DNA of 64,000 nt from Paenibacillus mendelii. Its GTDB lineage: Bacteria > Bacillota > Bacilli > Paenibacillales > Paenibacillaceae. The stretch spans positions 124,001 through 188,000 of the forward strand of contig NZ_JANHOF010000010.1 of the NCBI RefSeq assembly GCF_024498075.1, written 5' to 3'. A program made the position numbers and the translations under genes. Of this stretch, positions 18,290 to 27,577 are shown one piece after another; position 1 is the first letter of the stretch, and each line of letters opens with the position of its first letter. Below the pieces are notes generated by a model that saw only the letters and a program-made list of their open reading frames with translations, was not told the origin of the DNA and made no database searches.

Positions 18290-18320
18290 ATCATAATTCA
18301 TCACGTAACGTGAGGTTCAA
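18290..18320 (-). promoter_or_regulatory. MerR-type promoter with 19-base spacer
   Basis: On the minus strand, TTGAAC (18315-18320) and TATGAT (18290-18295) are separated by exactly 19 bases. The spacer contains the dyad TCACG-TTA-CGTGA. This is the geometry of MerR/TipA/BmrR-activated promoters, in which the regulator untwists the DNA. It drives the TipA-like gene itself. Confidence 0.8.
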
Positions 18321-18799
18321 TAGGTATTTTCAAAAAATATGATGGAAATGGAAACGGTCCCCCACTTCAGTGATTAAACGATTCAACTGTAGCGCTTGAT
18401 CGCACATAACTGCAATCGTGGGCAGGAGGCTTAGTCGAGGAACAGAGGTCATATCTGCCTGGATTAGTACAATAAGAATAAGAAATCCCTAGCCATGCGG
18501 CATTCCATCCGATTTATCATTTTAGTTGTAATCATGCAAAAAACCGATTTTATTATTCGGCATTCATCATTATCATTAACTGCACAACATGCTTCAATGT
18601 ATACTGAAATACCAAAAAACATCACTAATCGTATCGAAAGAAGGAGAATCCCCTCCTATTCGACATGATTAATGATGCTTCTAGCACGTCCATATCTTTA
18701 GTTGTTTTTATACTTATTTATAAAGCCGAAAGCATGAACGCTAAGCGCCCCAGCCTGTTCCAGCTCCGTCTCCGTTGAAGGCAGCTGTTGCTTTTTGCC
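18321..18799. other. Intergenic region with no recognised gene
   Basis: This stretch of about 480 bases is AT-rich and lies upstream of the TipA-like gene and downstream of glpK. A 57-codon frame at 18494-18670 has no ribosome binding site. A potential small hairpin is near 18640-18660. No convincing promoter, RNA gene or terminator was seen. Confidence 0.5.
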
Positions 18800-20326
<1,527 letters not shown>

Positions 20327-21988
20327 TTATGGGGTTGGCGTTACCGCTTCTTGAATCTGCTGCTCCAGATCAGCCTTGTAACGCTCCAGCTGCTCATGGG
20401 AGAAGCCCAGATAGTCGGACATCGCCTGGGTGACGCTCTCCTTCCACTCCTGCACCCAAGCGATGTCAAAGAACAACGCCCCAGTACGCCGGATAAAGAA
20501 GTCCGATGGCGTGGCTACCATTTCACAGTCCATGCTGTACCGCAAGGAAGCATAGATCTCCACCGGAATGCCATAACGGGCTGCATCTGCAGTCACAGCC
20601 GGAAGCAGGCTGTACACCTGTCCGACATTCGTTCCATAGCGACGCGCCAGACGCTCAGCAGCCTCGCGAGGCAAGCCCAGACGGACGCCTTCATCCGTCT
20701 TGGACGTCACGAATGAAGGATAACCCGCTGAGCCGCCCATGTCTCCGCCAGATAGCGGCATGGTCTTCGTGGAGCACGAAGCAAACCTGTCCTGTCCCGT
20801 CTTCTTGAGCTCCGATACAAGCAGATCCGTCACGGTCTCCGCCATCTTGCGATAACCCGTAAGCTTGCCGCCCGCAATCGTAATCAGTCCGGAATCCGAG
20901 CGGAAAATCTCGTCACGGCGCGAAACCTCGGACGGTGATTTACCTTCCTGGTAGATAAGCGGCCTTAGGCCCGCCCAGCTGGATTCGATATCGGCCTGGC
21001 TGAGATTGAGCTTCGGGAACATCTCCCGCGAGGCTTGCAGAACGTAATCGCGATCTGCCTTGGTCGTCGTGGGATGCGTCGTATCGCCCTTGTAATCCGT
21101 ATCCGTCGTTCCGACGTACGTCTTGCCATCCCGGGGGATCGCAAACATCATTCGGCCATCCGGCGTATCAAAGTATACCGCCTGCTTCAGCGGGAATCGC
21201 TCCCCGTTGAAGACCAGATGCACGCCTTTCGTCAGCCTCAGCGTCTTGCCTTTCTTGGAATTGTCCTGTTCACGAAGTGTGTCAACCCATGGTCCTGTTG
21301 CATTCACAACTTGCCGCGCACGAATTGTATAGGTTCCGCCGCCAATCCGGTCGGTCACTTGAACGCCGATAAGCTTGCCGTTCTCGTAGAGCAGCTGCTC
21401 CGCTTTCGCATAGTTCACGGCAACGGCGCCCGCTTCCACCGCTTTCTTAAGCACCTCGATCGTCAAGCGTGCATCGTCAGTGCGGTATTCGACGTAGTAG
21501 CCACCGCCTTTGAGGCCAGTTTCATTCAACAGCGGCTCCCTGCGCAGCGTCTCGTCCCGGCTCAGCATCTTCCTGCGTTCTTCACGCTTAACGCCCGCCA
21601 GAAAATCATAGACCTTCAGCCCGATAGACGTTGTGAACGCGCCGAATGTCCCGCCTTTGTAGAAAGGCAGCAGCATCCATTCGGGTGTCGTAATATGGGG
21701 CCCGTTCTCATATACAACCGCCCGCTCCTTCCCAACCTCAGCGACAACCTTGATTTCGAGCTGTTTCAAATAACGCAGCCCGCCATGTACGAGCTTCGTC
21801 GAGCGGCTGGATGTGCCCGCTGCAAAATCCTGCATTTCGATGAGAGCCGTCTTCATCCCTCTCGTCCGTGCATCCAGCGCAATACCGGCACCTGTAATGC
21901 CGCCCCCTATAATTAACACGTCGACGACCTCTTCTTGCAAGCCATTCAATAGCGCATGCCGCTGTACAGCAGAAAATGTTCGTTCCAT
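20327..21988 (-). CDS. glpD: Aerobic glycerol-3-phosphate dehydrogenase
   Basis: This 553-residue FAD enzyme, membrane-associated, oxidises glycerol-3-phosphate to dihydroxyacetone phosphate and passes electrons to menaquinone. VDVLIIGGGITGAGIALDA (about 22-40) is the FAD-binding Rossmann motif. The GlpD signature AGTSSRSTKLVHGGLRYL follows, and GTTDTDYKGD is a later family motif. GGGAGG precedes the ATG by about 8 bases. Its leader contains a strong terminator that GlpP would antagonise. Order glpP-glpD-glpK differs from the classical Bacillus subtilis layout, where glpP-glpFK and glpD are neighbouring units. Confidence 0.96.
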   Translation of the reverse strand: MERTFSAVQRHALLNGLQEEVVDVLIIGGGITGAGIALDARTRGMKTALIEMQDFAAGTSSRSTKLVHGGLRYLKQLEIKVVAEVGKERAVVYENGPHITTPEWMLLPFYKGGTFGAFTTSIGLKVYDFLAGVKREERRKMLSRDETLRREPLLNETGLKGGGYYVEYRTDDARLTIEVLKKAVEAGAVAVNYAKAEQLLYENGKLIGVQVTDRIGGGTYTIRARQVVNATGPWVDTLREQDNSKKGKTLRLTKGVHLVFNGERFPLKQAVYFDTPDGRMMFAIPRDGKTYVGTTDTDYKGDTTHPTTTKADRDYVLQASREMFPKLNLSQADIESSWAGLRPLIYQEGKSPSEVSRRDEIFRSDSGLITIAGGKLTGYRKMAETVTDLLVSELKKTGQDRFASCSTKTMPLSGGDMGGSAGYPSFVTSKTDEGVRLGLPREAAERLARRYGTNVGQVYSLLPAVTADAARYGIPVEIYASLRYSMDCEMVATPSDFFIRRTGALFFDIAWVQEWKESVTQAMSDYLGFSHEQLERYKADLEQQIQEAVTPTP

Positions 21989-22024
21989 TTTTATTGCCTC
22001 CCTTGGAAGTTACGAGCGAGAATA

Positions 22025-22083
22025 CAAAAAAAGAAACCACATTCCTCCCTGCATGACGTACATGCAAGGCAAATGTGGTTTCT
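22025..22083 (-). terminator. Leader terminator of glpD (GlpP antitermination target)
   Basis: In the untranslated leader of glpD, AGAAACCACATT (minus strand) pairs perfectly over 12 bases with AATGTGGTTTCT, followed directly by a run of seven or more T. It ends about 35 bases before the glpD start codon. A terminator in this place, next to a glpP gene, matches the known GlpP plus glycerol-3-phosphate antitermination of glpD in Bacillus subtilis. Confidence 0.85.
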
Positions 22084-22116
22084 CTGGGTTCTCCAACCGT
22101 GTATTAACTTATTGCC

Positions 22117-22122
22117 ATCATA
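22117..22122 (-). promoter_or_regulatory. -10 element of the glpD promoter
   Basis: TATGAT on the minus strand, preceded by GTGG, lies about 35 bases upstream of the leader terminator. The -35 region is poor (TTTCTT at 17 bases). The promoter overlaps the sequence just downstream of glpP. Confidence 0.45.
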
Positions 22123-22189
22123 CCACTTGCGCGTGCGGAAAGAAAGCCCCAACTCCCGGAAGCGGCGATTGGCATATGTAACGGAGCGA

Positions 22190-22753
22190 TCAAGCACGTC
22201 CTTCAAAGTGCTTCCATAGCTCCTTGTCGGATGTCGTAACCGCACTAGCTCCGGCAGCCAAAGCCAGCTCTACATCTTGTACCGAACGAATCAGCCCTCC
22301 GGCAAAGATCGGAATGCCCGTCCGGTCGTTAACCTCTGTGATGATGCTCGGTATGACGCCGGGAAGCACCTCAATATAGTCCGGCTTCGTCCGTTCCAGA
22401 AGCGAAATGCCGTTCTCCAGCGCGCTCGTATCGAGCAGGAAGAGCCGCTGAATCGCGAGCAGCTTGTTCTGCTTCGTCTTCGTGATGACGCTTGATTTGG
22501 TTGAGATGATCCCTGCCGGCCGTACGACCTGGCACAGGTATTCCGCGGCATACTCGTCGTTCTTCAGACCTTCGATCAGGTCGGCATGAATTAGCGCTTT
22601 TTTTCCGTTAGCTCTAGCCATCCCCACAACATTCTGAACTTGGCTGATGTGGCTGTCGAGCAGAACGATATACTCGTAGTTCATGCCCAGCAGCTTCTCC
22701 AAGTCCTTCATCTTGCGGACGGCAGGAAGTATAAGCTGCCGATGAAAGACCAT
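22190..22753 (-). CDS. glpP: Glycerol uptake operon antiterminator
   Basis: This 187-residue protein matches GlpP throughout: ILPAVRKMKDLEKLL, IVLLDSHISQVQNVV, KKALIHADLIEGLKNDEYAA, PAGIISTKSSVI and EVLPGVIPSIITEV. GlpP is an RNA-binding antiterminator that, with glycerol-3-phosphate, lets polymerase read through leader terminators and stabilises the glpD transcript. It has a barrel-like fold related to phosphate-binding TIM barrels. The binding site before the ATG is weak (GGGGT). It lies directly upstream of the glpD leader and 65 bases downstream of the dGTPase gene. Confidence 0.93.
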   Translation of the reverse strand: MVFHRQLILPAVRKMKDLEKLLGMNYEYIVLLDSHISQVQNVVGMARANGKKALIHADLIEGLKNDEYAAEYLCQVVRPAGIISTKSSVITKTKQNKLLAIQRLFLLDTSALENGISLLERTKPDYIEVLPGVIPSIITEVNDRTGIPIFAGGLIRSVQDVELALAAGASAVTTSDKELWKHFEGRA

Positions 22754-22818
22754 CGTCTATGACCCCGCTTTCCACGAACGATTGGCGATGCAAGTTACGA
22801 ACAGAAGCAGTCTGCGAC

Positions 22819-24135
22819 CTAATCCCTCTCGTAGATCGACCCGCTTCGGCTGGCGAACAGCTCGCCGTATACCTTCTCCGCATAGGTGTCCGTCATTCCC
22901 GACACATAGTCGGCAACAAGACGCGGCCAAGGCCAGTTGGACTGCTGGCGCTCATAGCTCTCAATCCAATCCGGCGGTATGATAAGACGCCCGGTCGACT
23001 CCTGGATGAAGCTTTCCCACAGCCGCTGAAGCATAATTTCACTGCGCTTCTGCAGCCGCTGCACGCGAAAATCCTTAATAAGCGTCACCCATGCGAGCTT
23101 CTTCAGGATCTCCATCGTCCGGAGCAGCTCCAAGTCTTCCTCGCCGTCGCGGACGAACGTTACCCGTTTCCATCCCGTATCAGGGTCATCGATAATGCCC
23201 ACCTGCGCCGCAAATTGGCTTACCCAACGGGCCTTCATCTCCCGCCGCGCACGTGAAACCTCCCGGTCGCATGCGATATAGATCTTCTCCCACTGATCCA
23301 GATACAGATCGAATACACGACGGACCATCGCGTGAATATCCACCTGATCCCAGCCTACATTTCCGTTGCCGTAATCCTCGACGATTTCTTGCACCAGATG
23401 AGTCGCCAGCCGGTCATCCTCGAAGAAGCTCCGGTTCATCTGGATTTTACCCGCACGGATGCCGTCCTCGATGTCATGGGTGGAATAAGCGATGTCGTCG
23501 CATAAGTCCATCAGCTGGGCTTCCAGCGTGGCGCAGCCCTGCGGCATTTTCCATAGTTGGCGCAGATAGTCGATGCCTTCCCATTCACGGGGATAGACGC
23601 CTTTCATCCGGCCCGGCTCGCCTAAGCTGTATGGATATTTGTTAATGCCAAGCAGAACCGCCGCCGTCAAATCCAGCCCGCTGTCGCTGCCTGCCCGCTT
23701 CTCGAGAAACATTAGAATGCGGAAATTTTGAGCATTCCCTTCATAATTCAACCCATATTGCGAGGAAAGCAGCGTATGCAGCACTTCCTCCCCTTTATGT
23801 CCGAATGGCGGATGACCCAGATCATGGGCCAGCGAAGCACACTCGACCACCTCCGGCTCAATGACCAAGCCCGGATGCTCGCGATTAGCCAGGAAGGCTT
23901 CCGTCTTGTTCAGCCGGCGCGCCACTTCGCGTGCAATTTGGGATACCTCGATCGAATGCGTCAGCCTTGTCCGGTAATAATCGCCCGTGCCCGCACCGAA
24001 TACTTGCGATTTGCCCTGCATGCGCCGAAAGGCCGGAGACTGGATCAGCCTGGCGTAGTCTTTCTCATATTCATCGCGATTCTCGCTGGAGTATACATTC
24101 TCGGTATCAAATAATCGCAATTTGCGTGTATTCAT
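22819..24135 (-). CDS. dgt: Deoxyguanosinetriphosphate triphosphohydrolase-like protein (dGTPase, HD domain)
   Basis: This 438-residue HD-domain enzyme cleaves dNTPs, typically dGTP, to the nucleoside and triphosphate. Metal ligands are visible in TRLTHSIEVSQIARE and the HD core SLAHDLGHPPFGHKGE. The later DDIAYSTHDIEDGIRAG is also typical. FRRMQGKSQVF near residue 35 is a family signature. The start is ATG at 24133-24135 after GGGGAGAG. The extended frame upstream runs through the 3' end of the adenosine deaminase gene and is not credible. It lies 41 bases behind adenosine deaminase, suggesting a purine salvage or dNTP-control pair. Confidence 0.92.
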   Translation of the reverse strand: MNTRKLRLFDTENVYSSENRDEYEKDYARLIQSPAFRRMQGKSQVFGAGTGDYYRTRLTHSIEVSQIAREVARRLNKTEAFLANREHPGLVIEPEVVECASLAHDLGHPPFGHKGEEVLHTLLSSQYGLNYEGNAQNFRILMFLEKRAGSDSGLDLTAAVLLGINKYPYSLGEPGRMKGVYPREWEGIDYLRQLWKMPQGCATLEAQLMDLCDDIAYSTHDIEDGIRAGKIQMNRSFFEDDRLATHLVQEIVEDYGNGNVGWDQVDIHAMVRRVFDLYLDQWEKIYIACDREVSRARREMKARWVSQFAAQVGIIDDPDTGWKRVTFVRDGEEDLELLRTMEILKKLAWVTLIKDFRVQRLQKRSEIMLQRLWESFIQESTGRLIIPPDWIESYERQQSNWPWPRLVADYVSGMTDTYAEKVYGELFASRSGSIYERD

Positions 24136-24176
24136 CGGCTCTCCCCTCCCCTCTTCCGGTTCATTCCATGCCTGCT

Positions 24177-25226
24177 TTATAACAGTATACCCTTTTCCCT
24201 GCATACATCTGCGAGCTTCTGCACGAAGGAGTCCTTTAACTCCTGCTCGGCAAAAGCCGCTTCGAACCCGCAGCGGATGACCAAGACGATCTGCCCGATA
24301 TCCAACCCGCATTCATCCATCAGCATACGATACTCCCGGGTTAGCGTCGTCCCGGAGACCGTGCGGTTGTCCGTATTAATCGTCACCCTAACGCCCTGCC
24401 TGATATAGTCAAGTACCGGATAGTCGTTCCAGCCGGCAACCGCCTTCGTCTGAATATTGCTAACCGGACACAGCTCCAGCGGAATGCGGCGCTGCTTCAC
24501 CAGCTCCAAGATAGCTTGATCCTCCCGCAGGCGAACGCCATGGCCGATTCGGCTTGCGCCGAGATGAACCACCGCTTCCTCAATGTTCGCCGGACCAGCC
24601 GCTTCTCCGGCGTGAATCGTCACCGGCAGCCCGTTCTCGTGAGCGAAGGCAAACAGATCCCGGAATAAGCCTGCCGGGTAGAAGGCTTCGTCTCCGGCCA
24701 GATCGACTGCGGCGACGCCCCGGTCCTTGAACCTTGCCGCAGCTTCAATGGCTGCGCGGTTCTCCGGCATGGCATGATGTCTCATGCAGATGACGATCAA
24801 GCGGGCAACGACGCCGAACCGTTCCTCGCCGCGTTTCAAGCCCGCAAGCACACTGTCCATTATAGCATCGAGCGACAGCCCCTGCTCGGTATGGAGCTGC
24901 GGCGCAAATCTCACTTCCGTGTAAATGCACCGTTCTGCCGCAGCCTGCTCGACCAGCTCATACGCGATCCGCTCAAGCGCTTCCGTATCCTGCATGAAGC
25001 CGAGCACGAATTGGAATTTACTTAAGTAGGCCTGCAAGCTCTCGCAATCGTCTTCAACCTGCATATAGGGAATCAGCCCATCCGCCTGATCCGCCGGTAA
25101 GGGGAATCCCCGGCTGTGTGCCAGCGCCAGGATCGTCTCCGGCTTCACGCTTCCATCCAGATGGATATGAAGGTCTGCCTTGGGCAGCGCGGCTAGAAGC
25201 TCATTACGTTCGTTCCTTTCATCCAT
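24177..25226 (-). CDS. add: Adenosine deaminase
   Basis: This 349-residue TIM-barrel zinc enzyme converts adenosine or deoxyadenosine to inosine. Metal ligands are in PKADLHIHLDGS near the N-terminus, and TIHAGEA holds the third His and the catalytic Glu. GHGVRL and the late TINTDNRTVSGTTLT complete the active-site set. In the last motif the usual TDDP reads TDNR, which deserves attention, although adenosine deaminases of the Add type tolerate TDN here. GGAGGG precedes the ATG. It is placed directly upstream of the dGTPase gene. Confidence 0.92.
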   Translation of the reverse strand: MDERNERNELLAALPKADLHIHLDGSVKPETILALAHSRGFPLPADQADGLIPYMQVEDDCESLQAYLSKFQFVLGFMQDTEALERIAYELVEQAAAERCIYTEVRFAPQLHTEQGLSLDAIMDSVLAGLKRGEERFGVVARLIVICMRHHAMPENRAAIEAAARFKDRGVAAVDLAGDEAFYPAGLFRDLFAFAHENGLPVTIHAGEAAGPANIEEAVVHLGASRIGHGVRLREDQAILELVKQRRIPLELCPVSNIQTKAVAGWNDYPVLDYIRQGVRVTINTDNRTVSGTTLTREYRMLMDECGLDIGQIVLVIRCGFEAAFAEQELKDSFVQKLADVCREKGILL

Positions 25227-25335
25227 GCCTCTTCCCTCCGATTAACGACTCATGTTATCTTATTCGCTTCTAGCTGCCATTGCTCTTACACAGGGTGTTT
25301 GTCCATAGATAATTTATCCCGCTAAGCGGACAGAA

Positions 25336-25379
25336 GAGCAGCACTAGGCCGGTCCAGCTGAACCGGCCTAGTGCTGCTC
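25336..25379 (-). terminator. Terminator of the ohrR-gpx operon
   Basis: A perfect 18-pair stem beginning GAGCAGCACTAGGCCGGT has an 8-base loop and is followed on the minus strand by TTCTGTC. It lies about 60 bases past the peroxidase stop. Confidence 0.75.
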
Positions 25380-25442
25380 CCTATCATCATCCATCGTTAT
25401 TTATGCTGCACGAGATTCGGCAGGCAGACAAAGCCTGTTCAA

Positions 25443-25991
25443 TTACAGCAGCGCTTCGATATCGTCCTTCAGATCGGATGGCTCAACAGTCGATTCGAAA
25501 CGGTTGACGACATTCCCTTCGCGGTCGACAAGGAATTTCGTGAAATTCCATTTGACCGAATTGTCCTCCATCCATTGCGGCATTTTCCCGCGCAGGAAAG
25601 CATCCATCTTCTGGCCGCCAGGCTGAGTCGTATCAAACCCCTTGAATGGCGCAGCTTCCGTCAAATATTGAAATACCGGATGAGCCGTCTCGCCGCGTAC
25701 ATCCGTCTTCGCAAACAATGGGAACGTTACGCCGAAATTGATTTGGCAGAAGGATTCGACTTCCTCGTTGCTCCCCGGCTCCTGCTCGCCGAATTGATTC
25801 GACGGGAATCCGATGATTTCCAAGCCTTGATCGCGATACTGCTCGTACAGCTTTTGCAGGTCGGCATACTGGCGGGTAAAGCCGCATTTGCTTGCCACGT
25901 TTAGAACGAGCAGCACCTTGCCTTTGTAATCGGAGAGCGACTTGGCTTCCCCTTTAATCGTCTCGGCCTGAAAATCATAAATGGTTGTCAT
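25443..25991 (-). CDS. Glutathione peroxidase family (thiol peroxidase), BsaA type
   Basis: This 182-residue thioredoxin-fold peroxidase reduces hydrogen peroxide and lipid or organic hydroperoxides. In Firmicutes the reductant is probably thioredoxin or bacillithiol-linked rather than glutathione. The catalytic cysteine is in NVASKCGFTRQY. The conserved Gln lies in GFPSNQFGEQEPG and the Trp-Asn pair in KWNFTKFLVDREG, so the tetrad is complete. AGGAGGA lies 8 bases before the ATG and belongs to the repeat element upstream. It is the second gene of an OhrR-controlled operon, fitting a defence against organic peroxides. Confidence 0.94.
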   Translation of the reverse strand: MTTIYDFQAETIKGEAKSLSDYKGKVLLVLNVASKCGFTRQYADLQKLYEQYRDQGLEIIGFPSNQFGEQEPGSNEEVESFCQINFGVTFPLFAKTDVRGETAHPVFQYLTEAAPFKGFDTTQPGGQKMDAFLRGKMPQWMEDNSVKWNFTKFLVDREGNVVNRFESTVEPSDLKDDIEALL

Positions 25992-25998
25992 AATGGAG

Positions 25999-26204
25999 TC
26001 CTCCTAAAAGTTTTTGCGCGGGCTTCGCCCGACGTTAGTCGAGCAAAAACTCACTTCGTAAGCATATACTTTGTTTTTGCGCGGGCTTCGCCCGACGTTA
26101 GTCGAGCAAAAACTCACTTCGTACGCATACGCTTTGTTTTTGCGCGGGCTTCGCCCGACGATAGTCGAGCAAAAACTCACTTCGTACGCATATACCTCGT
26201 TTTT
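25999..26204 (-). repeat. Intercistronic 63-base tandem repeats with hairpins and shared Shine-Dalgarno tail
   Basis: Three copies of exactly 63 bases (26011-26073, 26074-26136, 26137-26199) fill the ohrR-gpx gap, plus a short partial copy at 26200-26204. On the minus strand each has outer arms GTTTTTGC and GCAAAAAC and an inner hairpin CGGGC-GAA-GCCCG. The last copy runs into AAAACTTTTAGGAGGA (25999-26014), which holds the ribosome binding site of the peroxidase gene. A related two-copy element with the same 16-base tail is at 62701-62825. No open frame or unique spacers are evident. Confidence 0.9.
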
Positions 26205-26215
26205 GTAAAACGAAA

Positions 26216-26671
26216 CTAACGTTTGGCTTGTTCTTCCTGCAGGCTAATCACAGCGGTCAGCTCGTGAAGCTGCTCGCGTAGTGAGGCAATCTGTTCCGGC
26301 GATAGCTTGGTCTGCTGGAACACTTGACTTGGGATACCAGAGGCGCGCTCACGGAGCGATTGCCCCTGTTCGGTCAAACGAACGATGACGCTGCGCTCGT
26401 CCTCTCGGTCCCGTTCACGGCGAATCAGGTCGGACGCCTCCAGCTTCTTAAGCAGCGGTGTAAGCGTGCCGGAATCGAGGTGCAGACGTTCGCCCAGCGT
26501 TTTGACTGCAATGTCATCCTTCTCCCACAACACGAGCATGGTGACATATTGAGTGTACGTTAATCCGAGCTCATCGAGCAGAGGCCGATAAAGCTTCGTC
26601 ACCTCGCGCGCGCAGGCATACAGCGCAAAACAAAGCTGATTATCTAGATGAAGCAAGGCGTTCGGTTCCAT
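26216..26671 (-). CDS. ohrR: OhrR-type MarR family organic peroxide sensor
   Basis: This 151-residue repressor has the conserved reactive cysteine near the N-terminus in NQLCFALYACAREVTK. The winged helix shows YTQYVTMLVLWE, LDSGTLTPLLKKLE and EDERSVIVRLTEQG, closely matching Bacillus OhrR. Oxidation of the cysteine by organic hydroperoxides releases it from DNA. AGGAGGTG lies about 5 bases before the ATG at 26669-26671. It is the first gene of the operon with the peroxidase, under a perfect-consensus promoter with a palindrome at the start site. It usually controls ohr; here the peroxidase takes that place. Confidence 0.92.
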   Translation of the reverse strand: MEPNALLHLDNQLCFALYACAREVTKLYRPLLDELGLTYTQYVTMLVLWEKDDIAVKTLGERLHLDSGTLTPLLKKLEASDLIRRERDREDERSVIVRLTEQGQSLRERASGIPSQVFQQTKLSPEQIASLREQLHELTAVISLQEEQAKR

Positions 26672-26706
26672 AGTCACCTCCTGGCTGCACACCATCATTT
26701 AATTTC

Positions 26707-26723
26707 ATAAAATTAAATTTTAT
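26707..26723 (-). promoter_or_regulatory. OhrR operator candidate
   Basis: ATAAAATTAAATTTTAT is a perfect 17-base palindrome. It lies immediately downstream of the predicted transcription start and resembles the AT-rich inverted repeats bound by OhrR proteins. Its position implies autorepression. Confidence 0.7.
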
Positions 26724-26731
26724 ACAATGTA

Positions 26732-26760
26732 ATTATAACGAAGCGGGGTATGCATGTCAA
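26732..26760 (-). promoter_or_regulatory. Consensus sigma-A promoter of ohrR-gpx
   Basis: On the minus strand, TTGACA (26755-26760), a 17-base spacer and TATAAT (26732-26737) match the consensus perfectly. Strong basal strength under tight OhrR repression would give a large induction range. Confidence 0.85.
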
Positions 26761-26821
26761 CGCCGCCCTTAACGCGGTTGATCTCGCCCATCTTATTGTA
26801 CGCATATATCGCTGTATAAAC

Positions 26822-27577
26822 TTACATCGCCAGCAACCCGCCATCGACGAATATCGTCGTTCCCGTTAAATATTCGGAATCGTCCCCCGCTAGAAAAACA
26901 GCTGTGCCGGCAATATCCTCAGGCGCGCCCATTCGTCCCCAAGGGATGCGCTGCAGCGTTGCCTCCCTCATACCCGGCTTCGCAAACTCCTCAGCGCTAA
27001 TATCCGTATCGATCACACCGGCGCCTATGGCATTCACGTTAATTCTGTGTTCGGCCAATTCCAGCGCCATGCATTTGGTCATGATATTAATACCCCCCTT
27101 CGTAACGGCGTACTGCGTCAAATTAGCTGTTCCGACCTCTTGAGAAATGGAAGACAGGTTAATGATCTTACCGCCCTTGCCCTGACGGATCATCTCTTTT
27201 GCAGCCCGCTGCCCGCTGAAGAAGGTACCGAACAGGTTCACATCCCAAATCCGCCTTACAGTCTCCGGATCCACTTCAACAAAGGGCTTAAACACGGCAA
27301 TTCCGGCGTTATTCACAACAATATTAATCTCGCCGAACTCTTCGATCGTCTTATCATATAGATGATCGATTTGCTCCAGCTTGGAGATGTCGCAAGGGAT
27401 GCCGATCGCAGTTCCGCCTTCCTCGCGGATGATGCCCGCTGCTTCTTCGCAGAGCGCCGCATTCGTTCCCGAAACCACCACGTTCGCGCCTTCTCTGCCA
27501 TAACGAATGGCAATCCCTCTGCCAATCCCCCTCGTGCTTCCCGTAACAATCGCCGTTTTGCCCGCTAATTGATTCAT
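26822..27577 (-). CDS. Short-chain dehydrogenase/reductase
   Basis: This 251-residue SDR has the cofactor motif TGSTRGIGRG near residue 11, NNAGIA near 90, the catalytic YAVTK near 155, and the C-terminal TGTTIFVDGG. The second coenzyme segment VVSGTN suggests NADP or NAD by family comparison only. The ATG overlaps the stop of the upstream alcohol dehydrogenase by 4 bases (ATGA), and its GGAGGG lies inside that gene. It is the last gene of a GntR-controlled catabolic operon and probably acts on a polyol, sugar or hydroxy acid. Confidence 0.9.
   Translation of the reverse strand: MNQLAGKTAIVTGSTRGIGRGIAIRYGREGANVVVSGTNAALCEEAAGIIREEGGTAIGIPCDISKLEQIDHLYDKTIEEFGEINIVVNNAGIAVFKPFVEVDPETVRRIWDVNLFGTFFSGQRAAKEMIRQGKGGKIINLSSISQEVGTANLTQYAVTKGGINIMTKCMALELAEHRINVNAIGAGVIDTDISAEEFAKPGMREATLQRIPWGRMGAPEDIAGTAVFLAGDDSEYLTGTTIFVDGGLLAM

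Noticed and set aside
18561-18580. Fur box (CATTCATCATTATCATTAAC)
   Set aside because: Only one half matches the 7-1-7 consensus, and no gene start lies suitably downstream.
18494-18670. 57-codon frame between the TipA-like gene and glpK
   Set aside because: No ribosome binding site, no promoter, and no protein-like features.
26011-26204. CRISPR array or coding tandem repeat (63 is a multiple of three)
   Set aside because: No variable spacers, and no start or ribosome binding site gives a continuous frame through the copies; hairpin symmetry is the conserved feature.
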